Below the pieces are notes generated by a model. That model saw nothing but the letters and a program-made list of their open reading frames with translations, was not told where the DNA came from and made no database searches. A DNA stretch of 64,000 nucleotides from Vitellaria paradoxa. Taxonomy: Eukaryota > Streptophyta > Magnoliopsida > Ericales > Sapotaceae. Shown here piece after piece: positions 1 through 9,377 of this stretch; positions within the stretch are counted from its first letter, which is position 1, and every line of letters begins with the position of its first letter. The translations under genes and the position numbers were made by a program. The stretch lies in NCBI GenBank assembly GCA_019916065.1, contig CM034236.1:24314358-24378357 (forward strand). Direction: 5' to 3'.

Positions 1-880
1 TAAACGGCCACTATGCCTGGGGTTCCTATGCTCAGAAGAAGGAGGTCCAATTGCCCAATCATTAGAGTCTTTGGCTACCATGTCAAAGAAATCTATGGCA
101 TCTTCCGCAGTCTTATCAAATAAGGTACCATTACACATGGTAGAAACTAGTTGCTTAAGATGAGGAGTCAGGGATTCATGGGAGATGCTCACTAACCTCC
201 ATGGTTCAAAAACTATGGTGAGGACAAGCCATTAAGAGGTCCTTAAACCTTTCCCAGGCTCGATTGAAATTCTCATTGGGTTTGCAAGAAAAAGTGGTAA
301 TCTGTCGCTTATAGTACTGAGTTTTCTGGGTTAGGAAATATTTCTTAAGAAACTCAATTTTCGTTTCACGCCACGTTCCAGTAGAACATGGGTGAAAGGA
401 ATTAAGCCAGAACTTGGCTTTGTCTTTTGGGAAAAATAGGAAAAGTTGAACGCGCACTACATCCTCATTGGCATTGTGATCAACACACATGTTCCTCACT
501 TCCTCAAACTCCCTAAGATAGTTGTAGGGATTTTTAGAATCAAGACCATGGAAAGTAGGAAGAAGTTGGATGATTCTTGGTCTAAGTGTGAATTTTCCCC
601 TATTCAAAAGCAAAATTATGCACAATGGTGTAGTTTGCCTAACAGGGTTAAGGTGATCTCTTAAGGGAATAAAACCCAAAACCTCTGGAGGATCATTATC
701 CCTACGCACACTACCCTCTCCTCTTAATTCTACCATTGAGTGAAACGATGAGGTGGTTAGTGAGACTGTAGAAAGTGAGTTTGTGGAAAGTGATTCGGGA
801 AAATAGGAAGGATCTTCAAGTTCAAGTTCAAGTTCAGCTACAATCAACCTACCCCACCTTAACAGCATACAAGTCAACAA
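1..880 (-). pseudogene. gag: Gag of element B1 (Ty3/gypsy, Athila/Tat-like), broken and cut by the window edge
   Basis: This is the capsid/nucleocapsid precursor of a minus-strand retrotransposon that runs off the left edge. Reading starts at 880 (MLTCMLLRWGR...) and is open to 206. The frame then shifts, and recognisable Gag resumes between 205 and 1 (CNGTLFDKT-like, DFFDMV-like). The retrotrans_gag core is visible: FHGLDSKNPYNYLREFEEV, then KDKAKFWLNS, then FLKKYFLTQKTQYYRRQ-like residues. It matches the B2 and B3 Gag copies closely but lacks an open frame into protease, so it is inactive. PBS and LTR lie upstream in the expected order. Confidence 0.85.
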
Positions 881-1061
881 TCTCCAAAGTTTTTTTTTTA
901 ATTATCTACAATTCCTAAGAATAAAGAAAATAAAACAAAATGAAAATAAAATATACTGAACAAAAAGAAGTATGGAGCGATGTCACCATGGAAGTCCAAA
1001 TGCAACCGCATTGGCAAGTCCTTTCATCCACAAGCTTTCCAAGTTCAACACACACAGTTGC

Positions 1062-1079
1062 TCCCCGACAATAGCGCCA
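1062..1079 (-). other. Primer-binding site of B1 (tRNA-Asp type, degenerate)
   Basis: Read on the minus strand this is TGGCGCTATTGTCGGGGA, which differs at three positions from the perfect tRNA-Asp PBS seen in A1 and B2. It lies 6 bases inside the LTR edge at 1086, the normal place for minus-strand DNA priming. The 181-bp stretch between it and gag is leader with no other feature. Confidence 0.8.
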
Positions 1080-1085
1080 AAAACT

Positions 1086-2645
1086 TGACTGCTCTCAAAA
1101 TTTGAAGAGGCTTACTCTCAAGTGCAAGGGGTTGGTTGAGTTTGGTCTAGGTGAGTTCTAGGTCATCTCGATAGGGAGCAAGGGTGTGACTATATTTGGG
1201 AAAACTTATCTTTGAAAATGCTTGCAAAAATTGTGTCAAGAAAAGAAGAAAATCTTTTTGGATTTGTTTTTTCAAATTAGGGATTGTAACGATGATTTGA
1301 AAACACAAGTTTAGCGAAAACCTAAAACACTAAGGAAGGCAACTAGTTTGTAAACTTAAACGAACTACTTGAATTGAAACACTTAACTTTAACCTATTCC
1401 TGTAATGTCCTCAAAGGGATGAATTCAGATATGTGGTTAACACAACCTAATATCAACACATGTAGTATTAGGCTGGAAGATTCAGCGTTAGAAAACCTTT
1501 TCGGAAGGAAATCGCTATTCTAGGGTTTTGAAATCAAGGTCGAAGTCACTGGGACATGGAATTGACACTTGGTTCGCACTATGGTAACCGAAGTTCAACT
1601 TTATCATAGGTGATTCATTTTTGAAAGTTAACCTAGAACTACGATCCTTACGTTTTTAATCAAAAGATGATAATGAAGTTTAGTTCATAATATCCAAATT
1701 CATCTCCTTTGATTTCATTACATCCCTAGGTTAAAACCAAGAAAAAAACTCTAGCCTAGTGTTGTAAAAGTGTAAATAAGGCTTGTAAAAAGAAAAGGTC
1801 TTCATTGTGTAAGAAAAAGTTAAAATGAAGTACTTTGAAATACTTTAAAGCACTTCCGAAACTAAACCAATAACAAAAGAGTGAAGATGAATTGTTATGA
1901 AGTGAGAACAAAGAATATAAAATAAGAAATAATGAACTTTGGATTAAACTTAATGAAAATTGTTGCTTACAAGATAAACCCTAATGCGAAGATGAAGTGA
2001 ACTCTTCTGTCAATCCAAACAAGACAAAATGGCTAGCCTAGGTGCAAAAAGTCCCAATACATCAGAATTTAGCCTATTTATAGGCTTACGTAACTCAAGG
2101 TATATACGTAAATTGACAGTTCAAATTTAATGTCAAACGTCTGCTAGAAGTATGCCACGGGTGCCCAAGCCACTGCACACTCCACATGTTCGATGAAAGT
2201 CCTAAACCAACTGCTAAAAATCCTCTCTTGGTGGGCGCCCAAGGTCTTGTGCAGTCGGGTACCCAAGTCTTATATGCCCAAGGTATGTGTGCCCAAGGTG
2301 AGTCTAGCCCAAACAAGCCTCGGTGGGCACCCAAGGTCTTGTGCAGTTGGGCACCTAAGCCTTGTGTGCCCAAGGTGCTCTCCAAGCCAACTCCTGTAAC
2401 ATTTAGCCTTGGTGGGCGCCCATCCCTTGCTCAGCCGTGCACCCAAGGATGGCTAGTTCAATCTTGAATTACAAATTTAGGCTCCTAACTTGACTTCCTT
2501 AAGTTATGCTTCTCCATTATCCTATGAAAACCCAAAACAACAAAGTAAATAGTCAAAGCATGATAAAAATGGATTTTACTTGATAATTTGTTCATAAGAA
2601 GAGTGTTAAATGAGGTTAAAAAGTAACAATGATTGCATGCAATCA
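1086..2645 (-). repeat. 5' LTR of B1
   Basis: A 1560-bp LTR read right to left. It begins with the perfect 16-bp palindrome TGATTGCATGCAATCA (2630-2645) and ends GCAGTCA at 1086, next to the PBS. U3 holds GC palindromic boxes at about 2158, 2232, 2257, 2324, 2348, 2413 and 2436. A TATA box (CTATAAATAG) lies at 2074-2083. The block with CTCAAGTGCAAGG and GTGAGTTCTAGGTCATC near 1115-1190 is the conserved U5-side motif found in all LTRs here. The right edge abuts chromovirus pol, so B1 inserted into C0. The 3' LTR is outside the window. Confidence 0.85.
2074..2083 (-). promoter_or_regulatory. TATA box of the B1 LTR
   Basis: CTATAAATAG on the minus strand within an AT-rich context. It lies 74 bp downstream of the nearest GC box (2158), as in the related LTR of L2. 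It is the probable core promoter of the element. Confidence 0.6.
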
Positions 2646-4306
2646 CTCATCCTACACTTGCTATTAAGGACTGGTTATTGCATGTAGGATGGAGCTATCG
2701 TCCTGCCTTGACAAAGCATTCGCCACTATATTTTCCATTCTTGGCCTGTACTAGATTTTGAACTCAAAACCCATCAATTTTGCTAGAAGTTTCTGTAGTT
2801 TGGGAGTTGTAATTTGCTATTCAAGCAAGTGTTTCAATGGTTGCTAAACAGTGACTATTTTGAACTATTTTCCAAGAAAGTATGGTTGCCATAAGTGGAT
2901 TGCCTCAATGACTGCTAACATTTCTTTAGCATATACTAACAGCTCTTCTTAGTTGGTCCGGGGCCTTGCTAAGATAGGCTAATGATTGGCCTTCCTGGGT
3001 GAGAATAACACCAATACCTATGTCACTTGCATCGGCGTGAATTTCAATAGTCTTGCTAAAATTTGCATTGCTAGCATAGGTGTCTTTTAACAAGGCATCT
3101 TTAAGCTACTCAAATGCCTCAATGCTCTTTTGTATCCAAGCAAACCCACTTTTCCTCAACGTGACAGTAAGGGGTTTGGCGATCAGTCCATAGTACTGAA
3201 CAAATTTTCTATAATACCCTGTAAGGCCAAGAAAGCCTCGTAGTTCTTATATGCTCTTTGGTTTGGTGCATGACCTCATTGCCTCAATTTTTCGTTGATC
3301 GACATGAACTCTTTCGTTGGAAATCATATGTTCCAAATATTCCAACTCTTGCTGAGTGACTCACATTTAGAAGGCTTAATATAAAACCTATGACTCATTA
3401 ATATTTACAGCATTGTTTGCTGATGTGATAAGTGGTTAACCCAATTCCTTGAGTATATAAGTGTATCATAAAAAAAAAAAAAAAAAACTAGTACAAATTT
3501 TCGTAAGTGTTCTTTAAAAATTATGCTCATGGTAAATTGAAAAGTAGAGGGGCCATTACATAATCCAAAAGGCATTACTAGATATTCATAGTGATCACTG
3601 TGTGTGCAAAATGGAGTTTGTAAACATCGATGTTGTGGACTCTAATTTGATGATATCGTACTCTTGAATTAAATTTGGAAAAATATTGGGCTACCTCTAG
3701 TTCATCGAGTATGTCATCAACCGTCGGTATACGAAATCCATCCTTGATAGTGGCCTTATTTAGTGATTGATAGTCCGTGCAAAATCGCCATGTTCCATTT
3801 TTCTTTTTCACCAATTGAACTCGTGACGAGAAAGGACTATTGCTTGGTCTAATCAATCCATTCTATAACATCTCATTCACCTGCATTTCTATTTCTATTT
3901 TTTAGAAGTGAGTGTATCGGTACAGAGCCACGTTTATTGGTTGCGTCTCCAACTTTAGCATAAGTCAATGATCAAAAGAATGGATAGGAGGTAAGGATTT
4001 CAGCTCCTCCAAAACTATAGCGTATTCCTCTAGAAGTTGCTGAATTTGAATGGAAACTTCAGACTTTGATTCACTATCTTCTTTAGTTGACATATCACTT
4101 ATGTGCACTGTAAAACTTTGCCCACCACACCATATTAATTTTTCCAAAGAGTCGGCCTCCATGGCCTGTGTCGTGATATCATCCTACATCATCAATTTCA
4201 CCCAGCCATCACCCCAAGCAAATTCCATCATTTGCTTACTATAGTTCGACACTACTCTTCCTAATCCTTCTAACCACTGGACACCCTATACTACATCTAA
4301 GCCCAG
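2646..4306 (-). pseudogene. pol: Degenerate chromovirus PR-RT-RNase H fragment (C0)
   Basis: A decayed minus-strand pol of a different Ty3/gypsy lineage, probably a chromovirus. From right to left: the protease tail (VQWLEGLG, near 4250); the PR-RT linker (LLEEYAIVLEELKSLPP, 3965-4162); RT fingers/palm (IIRPSNSPFSS, VQLVKKKNGTWRFCTDY, LNKATI, 3578-3856); the RT catalytic region reduced to FYDTLIYS where family members have FFDDILVYS, so the second Asp is lost; an A-tract at 3471-3487; and RNase H (EIHADASDIGIGV near 3040; ENIVANALSR near 2700). Multiple stops and frameshifts rule out function. B1 interrupts the left side and the L2 LTR interrupts the protease end, so this is the oldest layer of the left region. 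The exact chromovirus clade was not determined. Confidence 0.8.
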
Positions 4307-5982
4307 TGACTGCTCTCAGAAATTGAAGGGGTTTATGCTCTCAAGTGCAATAGGTGGCCATAGTCTAATATAGGTGAGTCCTAGGTTATCTCCATAGAGA
4401 ACAAGTGTGTGACTAGGTTTGGAAAAACTTGTTTTGAAAGCACTTGCAAAGAACAGTAAACAGAAACGAGAAAAATTAATCTTTTGGGGTTTTTGAAAAT
4501 ACATTTGAAAGATGCTTAAACATAAAACTTAAACTAAAAGTACTAATGAAAAAGGCACGATTTAATTTTAACAAATTACTCTTAACTAAAAATACTTAGT
4601 TTTAACCTATTCCTGTAATGGATTCAAAGAGATCAATTCGAATATATTTATAACTTAATGTATCATCTATGCATGTAGTGCTAGTTAGGATGATTTAACT
4701 TTAAAAACCTTTCTTAAAACAAGCGTTGAACTAGGGTTTTGAAATTAGATTTGAGGTCACCGGGACACTAAACTAGAAACTCAGTGTGTACGAGTGTCAA
4801 CTCATAACCAAGGGCTGATTATAACATGGGTGATTTGAGTACTAGGGTCAAACCTAGACTCAACGAGTCCTATGATTTAATCAAAATATATTGCATTTGA
4901 AATCATAATATTCGAGTCTATCTTCTTCACTTCCATTGCGTTCCCAGGTTAAAACCAAGATGGATTTAGCCTAGCATATTTAAGTCGTAAACAAAACTAC
5001 GTGAAGAAGAACGAAAATCCATTCTAGATCTTAAGTTGAAAAGAAGTAAAACAAAACACATGTAAGAGTTGGCAAACAAGTACGAAGTAGAAATGAAAGA
5101 AGAAAAACTAAAATGAAGAACTTCTAACTGAAAATATTGAAAAAAAGTTACTTACACATAAATCCTATGATAGAGAAAAGCCAAATCACCTTACGAAACT
5201 TCAATTAAAACTAATGTGTAAAATGTAGTATAACTACCTATCAGAATTTTTACAAGCCTATTTATAGGCAAAAATTTTAGGGCCAAAGAAGTAAAATTAC
5301 AAGTGCAAGAAAAGCCCAAAACTAGCTAGGAGAGGGTCTGCATGTGCCCCTAGAAAGAGGGCCATGCACCCGGCTTAGAAACACAAGTGTTTGATAAAAT
5401 GCCCCACCAAAACACCAAAAAATGTGCTCTTGGTGGGCGCACGACTAAAAAATAGGAGGGGCACATGCAAGGGGGCACACCCCACAAACTCAGAAGGATG
5501 CACCCCATGAAGGCCGTGCGTTTAGCCTAAAAACACAAGTGTTTGATAAAATACCCCACAGAAACACCCAAAAATGGGCTTTCGGTGGGCGCACGGCTAA
5601 AAAATAGGAGAGGCACGCATAAAGGGGGTGCACCCCACAAACTCAGAAGGGCACACGCCCCAAATGTAGGGGTGCATGCCTAAGTCTATAGTGGGCCTTT
5701 TTCTTCTGCCTTCATACTTTAACTCCCTTCTTAGATCACCAACATTCTTCTTTTCCATTTCTCTTCATTTCCCGGCGTTAGTGGTCAATAAGTAGCTTCT
5801 TCCTTCAACATGTATTGCCTTCAAAGCTTTCTTATTCTCACTAATTTCCTCCATTACCTATAACACAAATACCAATGATAAGAAAACTATAAAATACTAA
5901 CAAAATCATTGAATTAGCTTGATAATATGCTCAAATAGGTAATTGAATGATGCACAAACATGTCAATGATTGTGTGCAATCA
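4307..5982 (-). repeat. 3' LTR of element L2
   Basis: A 1676-bp LTR of the same family as the B1 LTR: it ends GAGCAGTCA at 4307 and starts TGATTGCACACAATCA at 5982. The TATA box CCTATAAATAGG is at 5257-5268. U3 (5330-5700) is rich in GGGTGC/GGGCGC-type boxes, with a near-duplicated block: the text around 5390-5480 recurs around 5540-5650. A polypurine tract (minus AGGTTAGGGGG) lies directly outside its right edge, which identifies it as a 3' LTR. The left edge abuts chromovirus protease sequence; CCCAG (4302-4306) is the candidate target-site copy. Confidence 0.8.
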
Positions 5983-6235
5983 CACCCCCTAACCTAGACA
6001 TTTCTAGTCTCTAGCAATAAAGGAATTCACATCCTAAGACTAAGAGCATACCCAATATTTCCAACTTATTCAAAACAAAGATAAGTAAAGACTCAAACAA
6101 AAGGGAGGTCCATTTCATAGGAGACACATGGCCACACTTAGCTATAAGGTAAGTCCTTTAAACCCTAGGTTCCGCTAATGGATGAGTAAGGTCTCGTAAG
6201 GGTTTGCACTGATGCTACTAATTGTTTAGATAATT
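5983..6235 (-). mobile_element. L2 internal end: PPT, stem-loop remnant and conserved subterminal block
   Basis: This is the 3'-most internal sequence of L2. The polypurine tract complement is at 5983-5998. An imperfect stem-loop (TTTCTAG-TCT-CTAGCAA) lies at 6001-6017. The block conserved in G1, G2, A1 and A2 (GAGACACATGGCCACACTTAG ... AAGGGTTTGCACTGATGCTAC) lies at 6120-6218. The rest of L2 is missing; the sequence changes character at about 6236, where an opposite-strand LTR begins. No coding sequence is present. Confidence 0.7.
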
Positions 6236-7264
6236 GTTATATCTTATGGTTTCCACCCATGTAAGAACACTTTGATTCTTTATTCCTCACAAGTTATTGG
6301 ACTTTTGTCTAATGCATGTTTTTGTGGGGTTTGTTGGTGTTAATCATCAACTGATGGAGTTGAGGATGTTTTAAGCATCGGAGAAGAAGAGAAGATAAAA
6401 GAGCGAAGAAGAAAGGATGAAAGAATCCCAATTAGCTAAAGCAAGCACAGTAGGGTGCCCCCAACTTCCACCTCGGGCACCCCCAAAGCGCTTGCAATTC
6501 TCCAGATGCTCTAAGAGTTCAGTCGGGCACCCTGCTTTGGACCTCGAGTGCCCTACCTTGGAACTTGGGCTCACCACCTTGGACCTCAGGCACCCAGACT
6601 TCCACCTCGAGCACCCTAGGGAGCTGTAATTCTCCAAATGCTCTAGGAGTTTAGTTGGGCACCCCTCTACGTGGACGAAGCTGATTCTGTGATATTTTGT
6701 TATATTTATTAAGTTACTATTTTACCCTCAATGTTTTGTAGCTTATAAATGTAGGCTTTTATTCAGACTTAGGGGACTTTTTCTTGTAGAGGGTGAGGGT
6801 TGGTGTGGAAAGACATACGTTTGGTTCAGTTTTATGAGTTTTCTTTCCTAGGGTTTACAAGTTGTGTAAGTGACTCCATCTTCCATTTAATTCAATTCCG
6901 TTTCTTGATTTGCTTCTCTAAAGTCCTTTCTTTTCAATCTTTCTTTGCTTTTTTTTTTTTTATCTTTGTTTTGATTCAGTGGAAGGTTCGTGTGATTATT
7001 TCATGTTTCAAGTTTTCAATTTAAGCATGCTAGGCTAGGGTTTCATACTTGGTTTCAATCTAGGAATGTAGTGGCTGAAAGATAGTTAATTTGGGTTATA
7101 TGTTTTTCAATGAAATATAATTTTTGGAAGATCTAAAAAAATATATATTTTAGAATTAGGTTATCTATCGGAATCGATTCACCTGTGTTATAACTGGACC
7201 TTGGTTACAAGTTGATACTTGTGCACACCAAGTTTCCGGTTCAATGTCCCGATGATCTCAAACT
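6236..7264 (+). repeat. Truncated plus-strand LTR
   Basis: LTR-like sequence in plus orientation. It has GC boxes (GGGTGCCC, GGGCACCC types) at 6450-6665, a TATA-like CTTATAAATG near 6742, and the conserved mid-LTR block (TGTTATAACTGGACCTTGGTTAC ... CAATGTCCCGATGATCTCAAACTTG) at 7190-7264. About 0.5 kb of the U5 side is missing, because the sequence ends abruptly at 7264 where a TGTCACGCCCC sequence starts. The 5' boundary is uncertain by about 100 bp. Short reading frames on both strands over the boxes are by-products of the repeats. Confidence 0.55.
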
Positions 7265-8935
7265 TGTCACGCCCCGAATCTCGTGACCCGAGGGGTGAGT
7301 GATAAACACACATACAATGTACTAATATAACCATCCCATGATTAGAGCAACACAACATCAACTAGTGAGCCCAAGACATAAGATAGATAGCATAAATCTA
7401 ACCTTGACTATAGTCAAGTCACAAACTTCCAACCTTCCTCCCATTAATACATAACTTAGGCCTTAGGCCTTTACAACCAAACGAATAAGTCCTCAATGCA
7501 CAATATTACAATTTCAAATAAAACAAAACTAAATGACCAAAAGCTTTGCTAAGCTTAGAACGGCTCATGCGTAAGCACTCCTAATTCAATCCCATCAGCC
7601 CACCTAATTGATATGACCTGTTCCTGCATCAAAATCTGTAGGGATGTGAGCACGGGTCTACTTGTGCCCACGATGCCTCAACAAACATATATGGTATGTA
7701 ATCAACATATGCATGCCAATGTACATATATGCATAGATACACCAACATCTTTCTATATGCTATAACAATTTATTTATGTCAATAGTTTTCAACTTAGGTA
7801 AATATTTATCATCATTCAATAACTTCATAGTGTGGTATTCAATTCCAATTATTCTTCATTATTAAATTTCCCAAGTTTATATCCAATCACATTCCATATC
7901 ACATTATCACATATTCAACATATATCACATTATCACATATTCAACATATATCACATTATCACATATTCAACATCCAATCACACAATCATATCCACAATTA
8001 GCATCTATTCATCATTCCGTCACATCACCGTATCCACATTTTCACTTATTCATCATTCGATCACATTGCCATAACACACAAGTCAACGGGGGTTGGGTGC
8101 ATTCACAATATCATCTTTTATGGGCCAATACCAACAAAACGATAAACCGACATCGTCATTTAGGATCACAATCCAGGGCCACGAGGAGCCAAAACACACA
8201 CAATGTTGTGGGCTACTAACTCACTAGCATTGACACCAAACCCTGCGTAGGTTCTGGGTCTTTCAACCCGAGGGTAATCTCATGACCCTTCCTATTTTCG
8301 CACCCCACCACAGCCCTCGGCACACAACCAATGATTCATCACATCAACATTCTTTAATCACAATTCACATTCATCACTATAAACTTTCCAACACAAATAA
8401 CCACATTCCATCCATCATGGAACACAAACTCATTTCATCTCTTCATTTCATTTAACCCAAGCCTCATTTAATTTCCATCACTTATTAACAAAAGCTCACA
8501 TTTTAATATCTTTCAATCTTATATTCACTTTTCAGTTCATTCCAAGATTCATCACATTGTCTTCATTTATCAAACCTCATTAAGCATGCAACATTTATCA
8601 TCATACATTAACCAACACACATATCGATGTTACGGTTCATCCCATGGCTTATTACATGTTACATAGCTCAAACCTTGTTAAGTATTCCACATTTACCAAC
8701 ATTATGAACATGAGTGCCTTTGTCAAGTTACATTTCACTTAATCAACCACAAGTTCATAACTTTAACATTTAGTTTACATCAAGGCATATTCACAATTCT
8801 ATTTAATTAAAACTATTAACTCAAAGCCATCTTCCAATTCATGCAATTCAAAGTGACATTCACTTACCCTTCCAATTTAAATCCCATTAGCCTAAGATAA
8901 CCACTCCTTAATAACTTTTTAAAGCTCATATCTTC
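7265..8935 (-). repeat. LTR-like segment of an unrelated retrotransposon (TGTCACGCCCC edge)
   Basis: The segment opens with TGTCACGCCCCGAATCTCG. That resembles the inverted 3' end of plant Ty3/gypsy LTRs, which often end ...CGGGGCGTGACA, so the minus orientation is inferred. There is no open frame longer than about 80 codons. It contains three 26-bp tandem repeats (7899-7976) and CATTCA/ATCAC-rich low-complexity DNA. No matching second end or target duplication was found at the right side, so it may be a truncated or rearranged LTR. The right boundary is approximate. Confidence 0.4.
7899..7976. repeat. Three 26-bp tandem repeats
   Basis: The unit begins TCACATTATCACATATTC and ends AACATATA. 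Copies start at 7899, 7925 and 7951; the first two are identical and the last diverges only in its final bases. It is a small minisatellite within the 7265-8935 segment. Confidence 0.9.
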
Positions 8936-9342
8936 AACCAGTTGAGCTTAGGGCCATTTCCTTCTCCTTGTCAGCCATGGTAGCTGATCTTATGCATTGG
9001 AATGCATCTTAGGAAGTTGAGGAGTTCTTGGGAGTCATTGGACATGTTGTCATTGAGTATTGAAGCCATTTTCTCCATGTACATTAGGTGTTTGATGTAA
9101 TGCTCCAAAGAACTACTAAATTTATTCTTGCACTTCCTTACTTCGGCTTGCCTTGCTTCTCCTCACATGCACCCTTGGTATCATTTAGGCCTAAAGCACC
9201 ATATTATATTACCTGAAATACACAAACACCAAGAATGCATGGAAATGAGATAATTACGCTTAACACATCGCCAATAATAAGTATAAATGCATAATTAGCA
9301 TGCTCAATATATATATAATTGTACAATAATGCATGCTAATCA
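8936..9342 (-). repeat. 3' LTR of G1, U3 part only
   Basis: Read on the minus strand from 9342 (TGATTAGCATGCATTATTG...) this matches the start of the B2/G2 LTR type and directly follows a polypurine tract, so it is a 3' LTR. Only about 0.4 kb is recognisable before the sequence passes into the unrelated 7265-8935 segment. The remainder of the LTR, including U5, is deleted or displaced. Confidence 0.6.
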
Positions 9343-9377
9343 CAACCCCCAACCTAGACGTTGCTAGTCCCTAGCAA
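9343..9377 (-). other. Polypurine tract and adjacent stem-loop of G1
   Basis: On the minus strand a perfect hairpin (TTGCTAG-GGA-CTAGCAA, 9361-9377) is followed by TCTAGGTTGGGGGTTG and then the LTR start TGATTAG. The purine tract is the expected plus-strand primer. The hairpin next to it recurs, with varying perfection, in L2, G2, A1 and A2. Confidence 0.75.

Noticed and set aside
1086..5982. The B1 and L2 LTRs as ends of one element enclosing chromovirus pol
   Set aside because: B1 PBS and gag lie left of its LTR, L2 PPT lies right of its LTR, and the enclosed pol is of another lineage, so they are two separate insertions.
6371..6637. Small proteins on both strands over 6371-6637, and similar ones at 2095-2467 and 14745-15196
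   Set aside because: They are translations of repeated GC boxes in LTR U3 regions, open on both strands for that reason.
7899..7976. A short CRISPR-like array
   Set aside because: The 26-bp units are directly tandem with no spacers, in plant repeat DNA.
8940..9130. A host or chromovirus gag exon (minus frame near 8940-9130 with MASILNDNMSNDSQELLNFL)
   Set aside because: A short frame inside G1 LTR-like sequence with no recognisable domain; not enough to call a gene.
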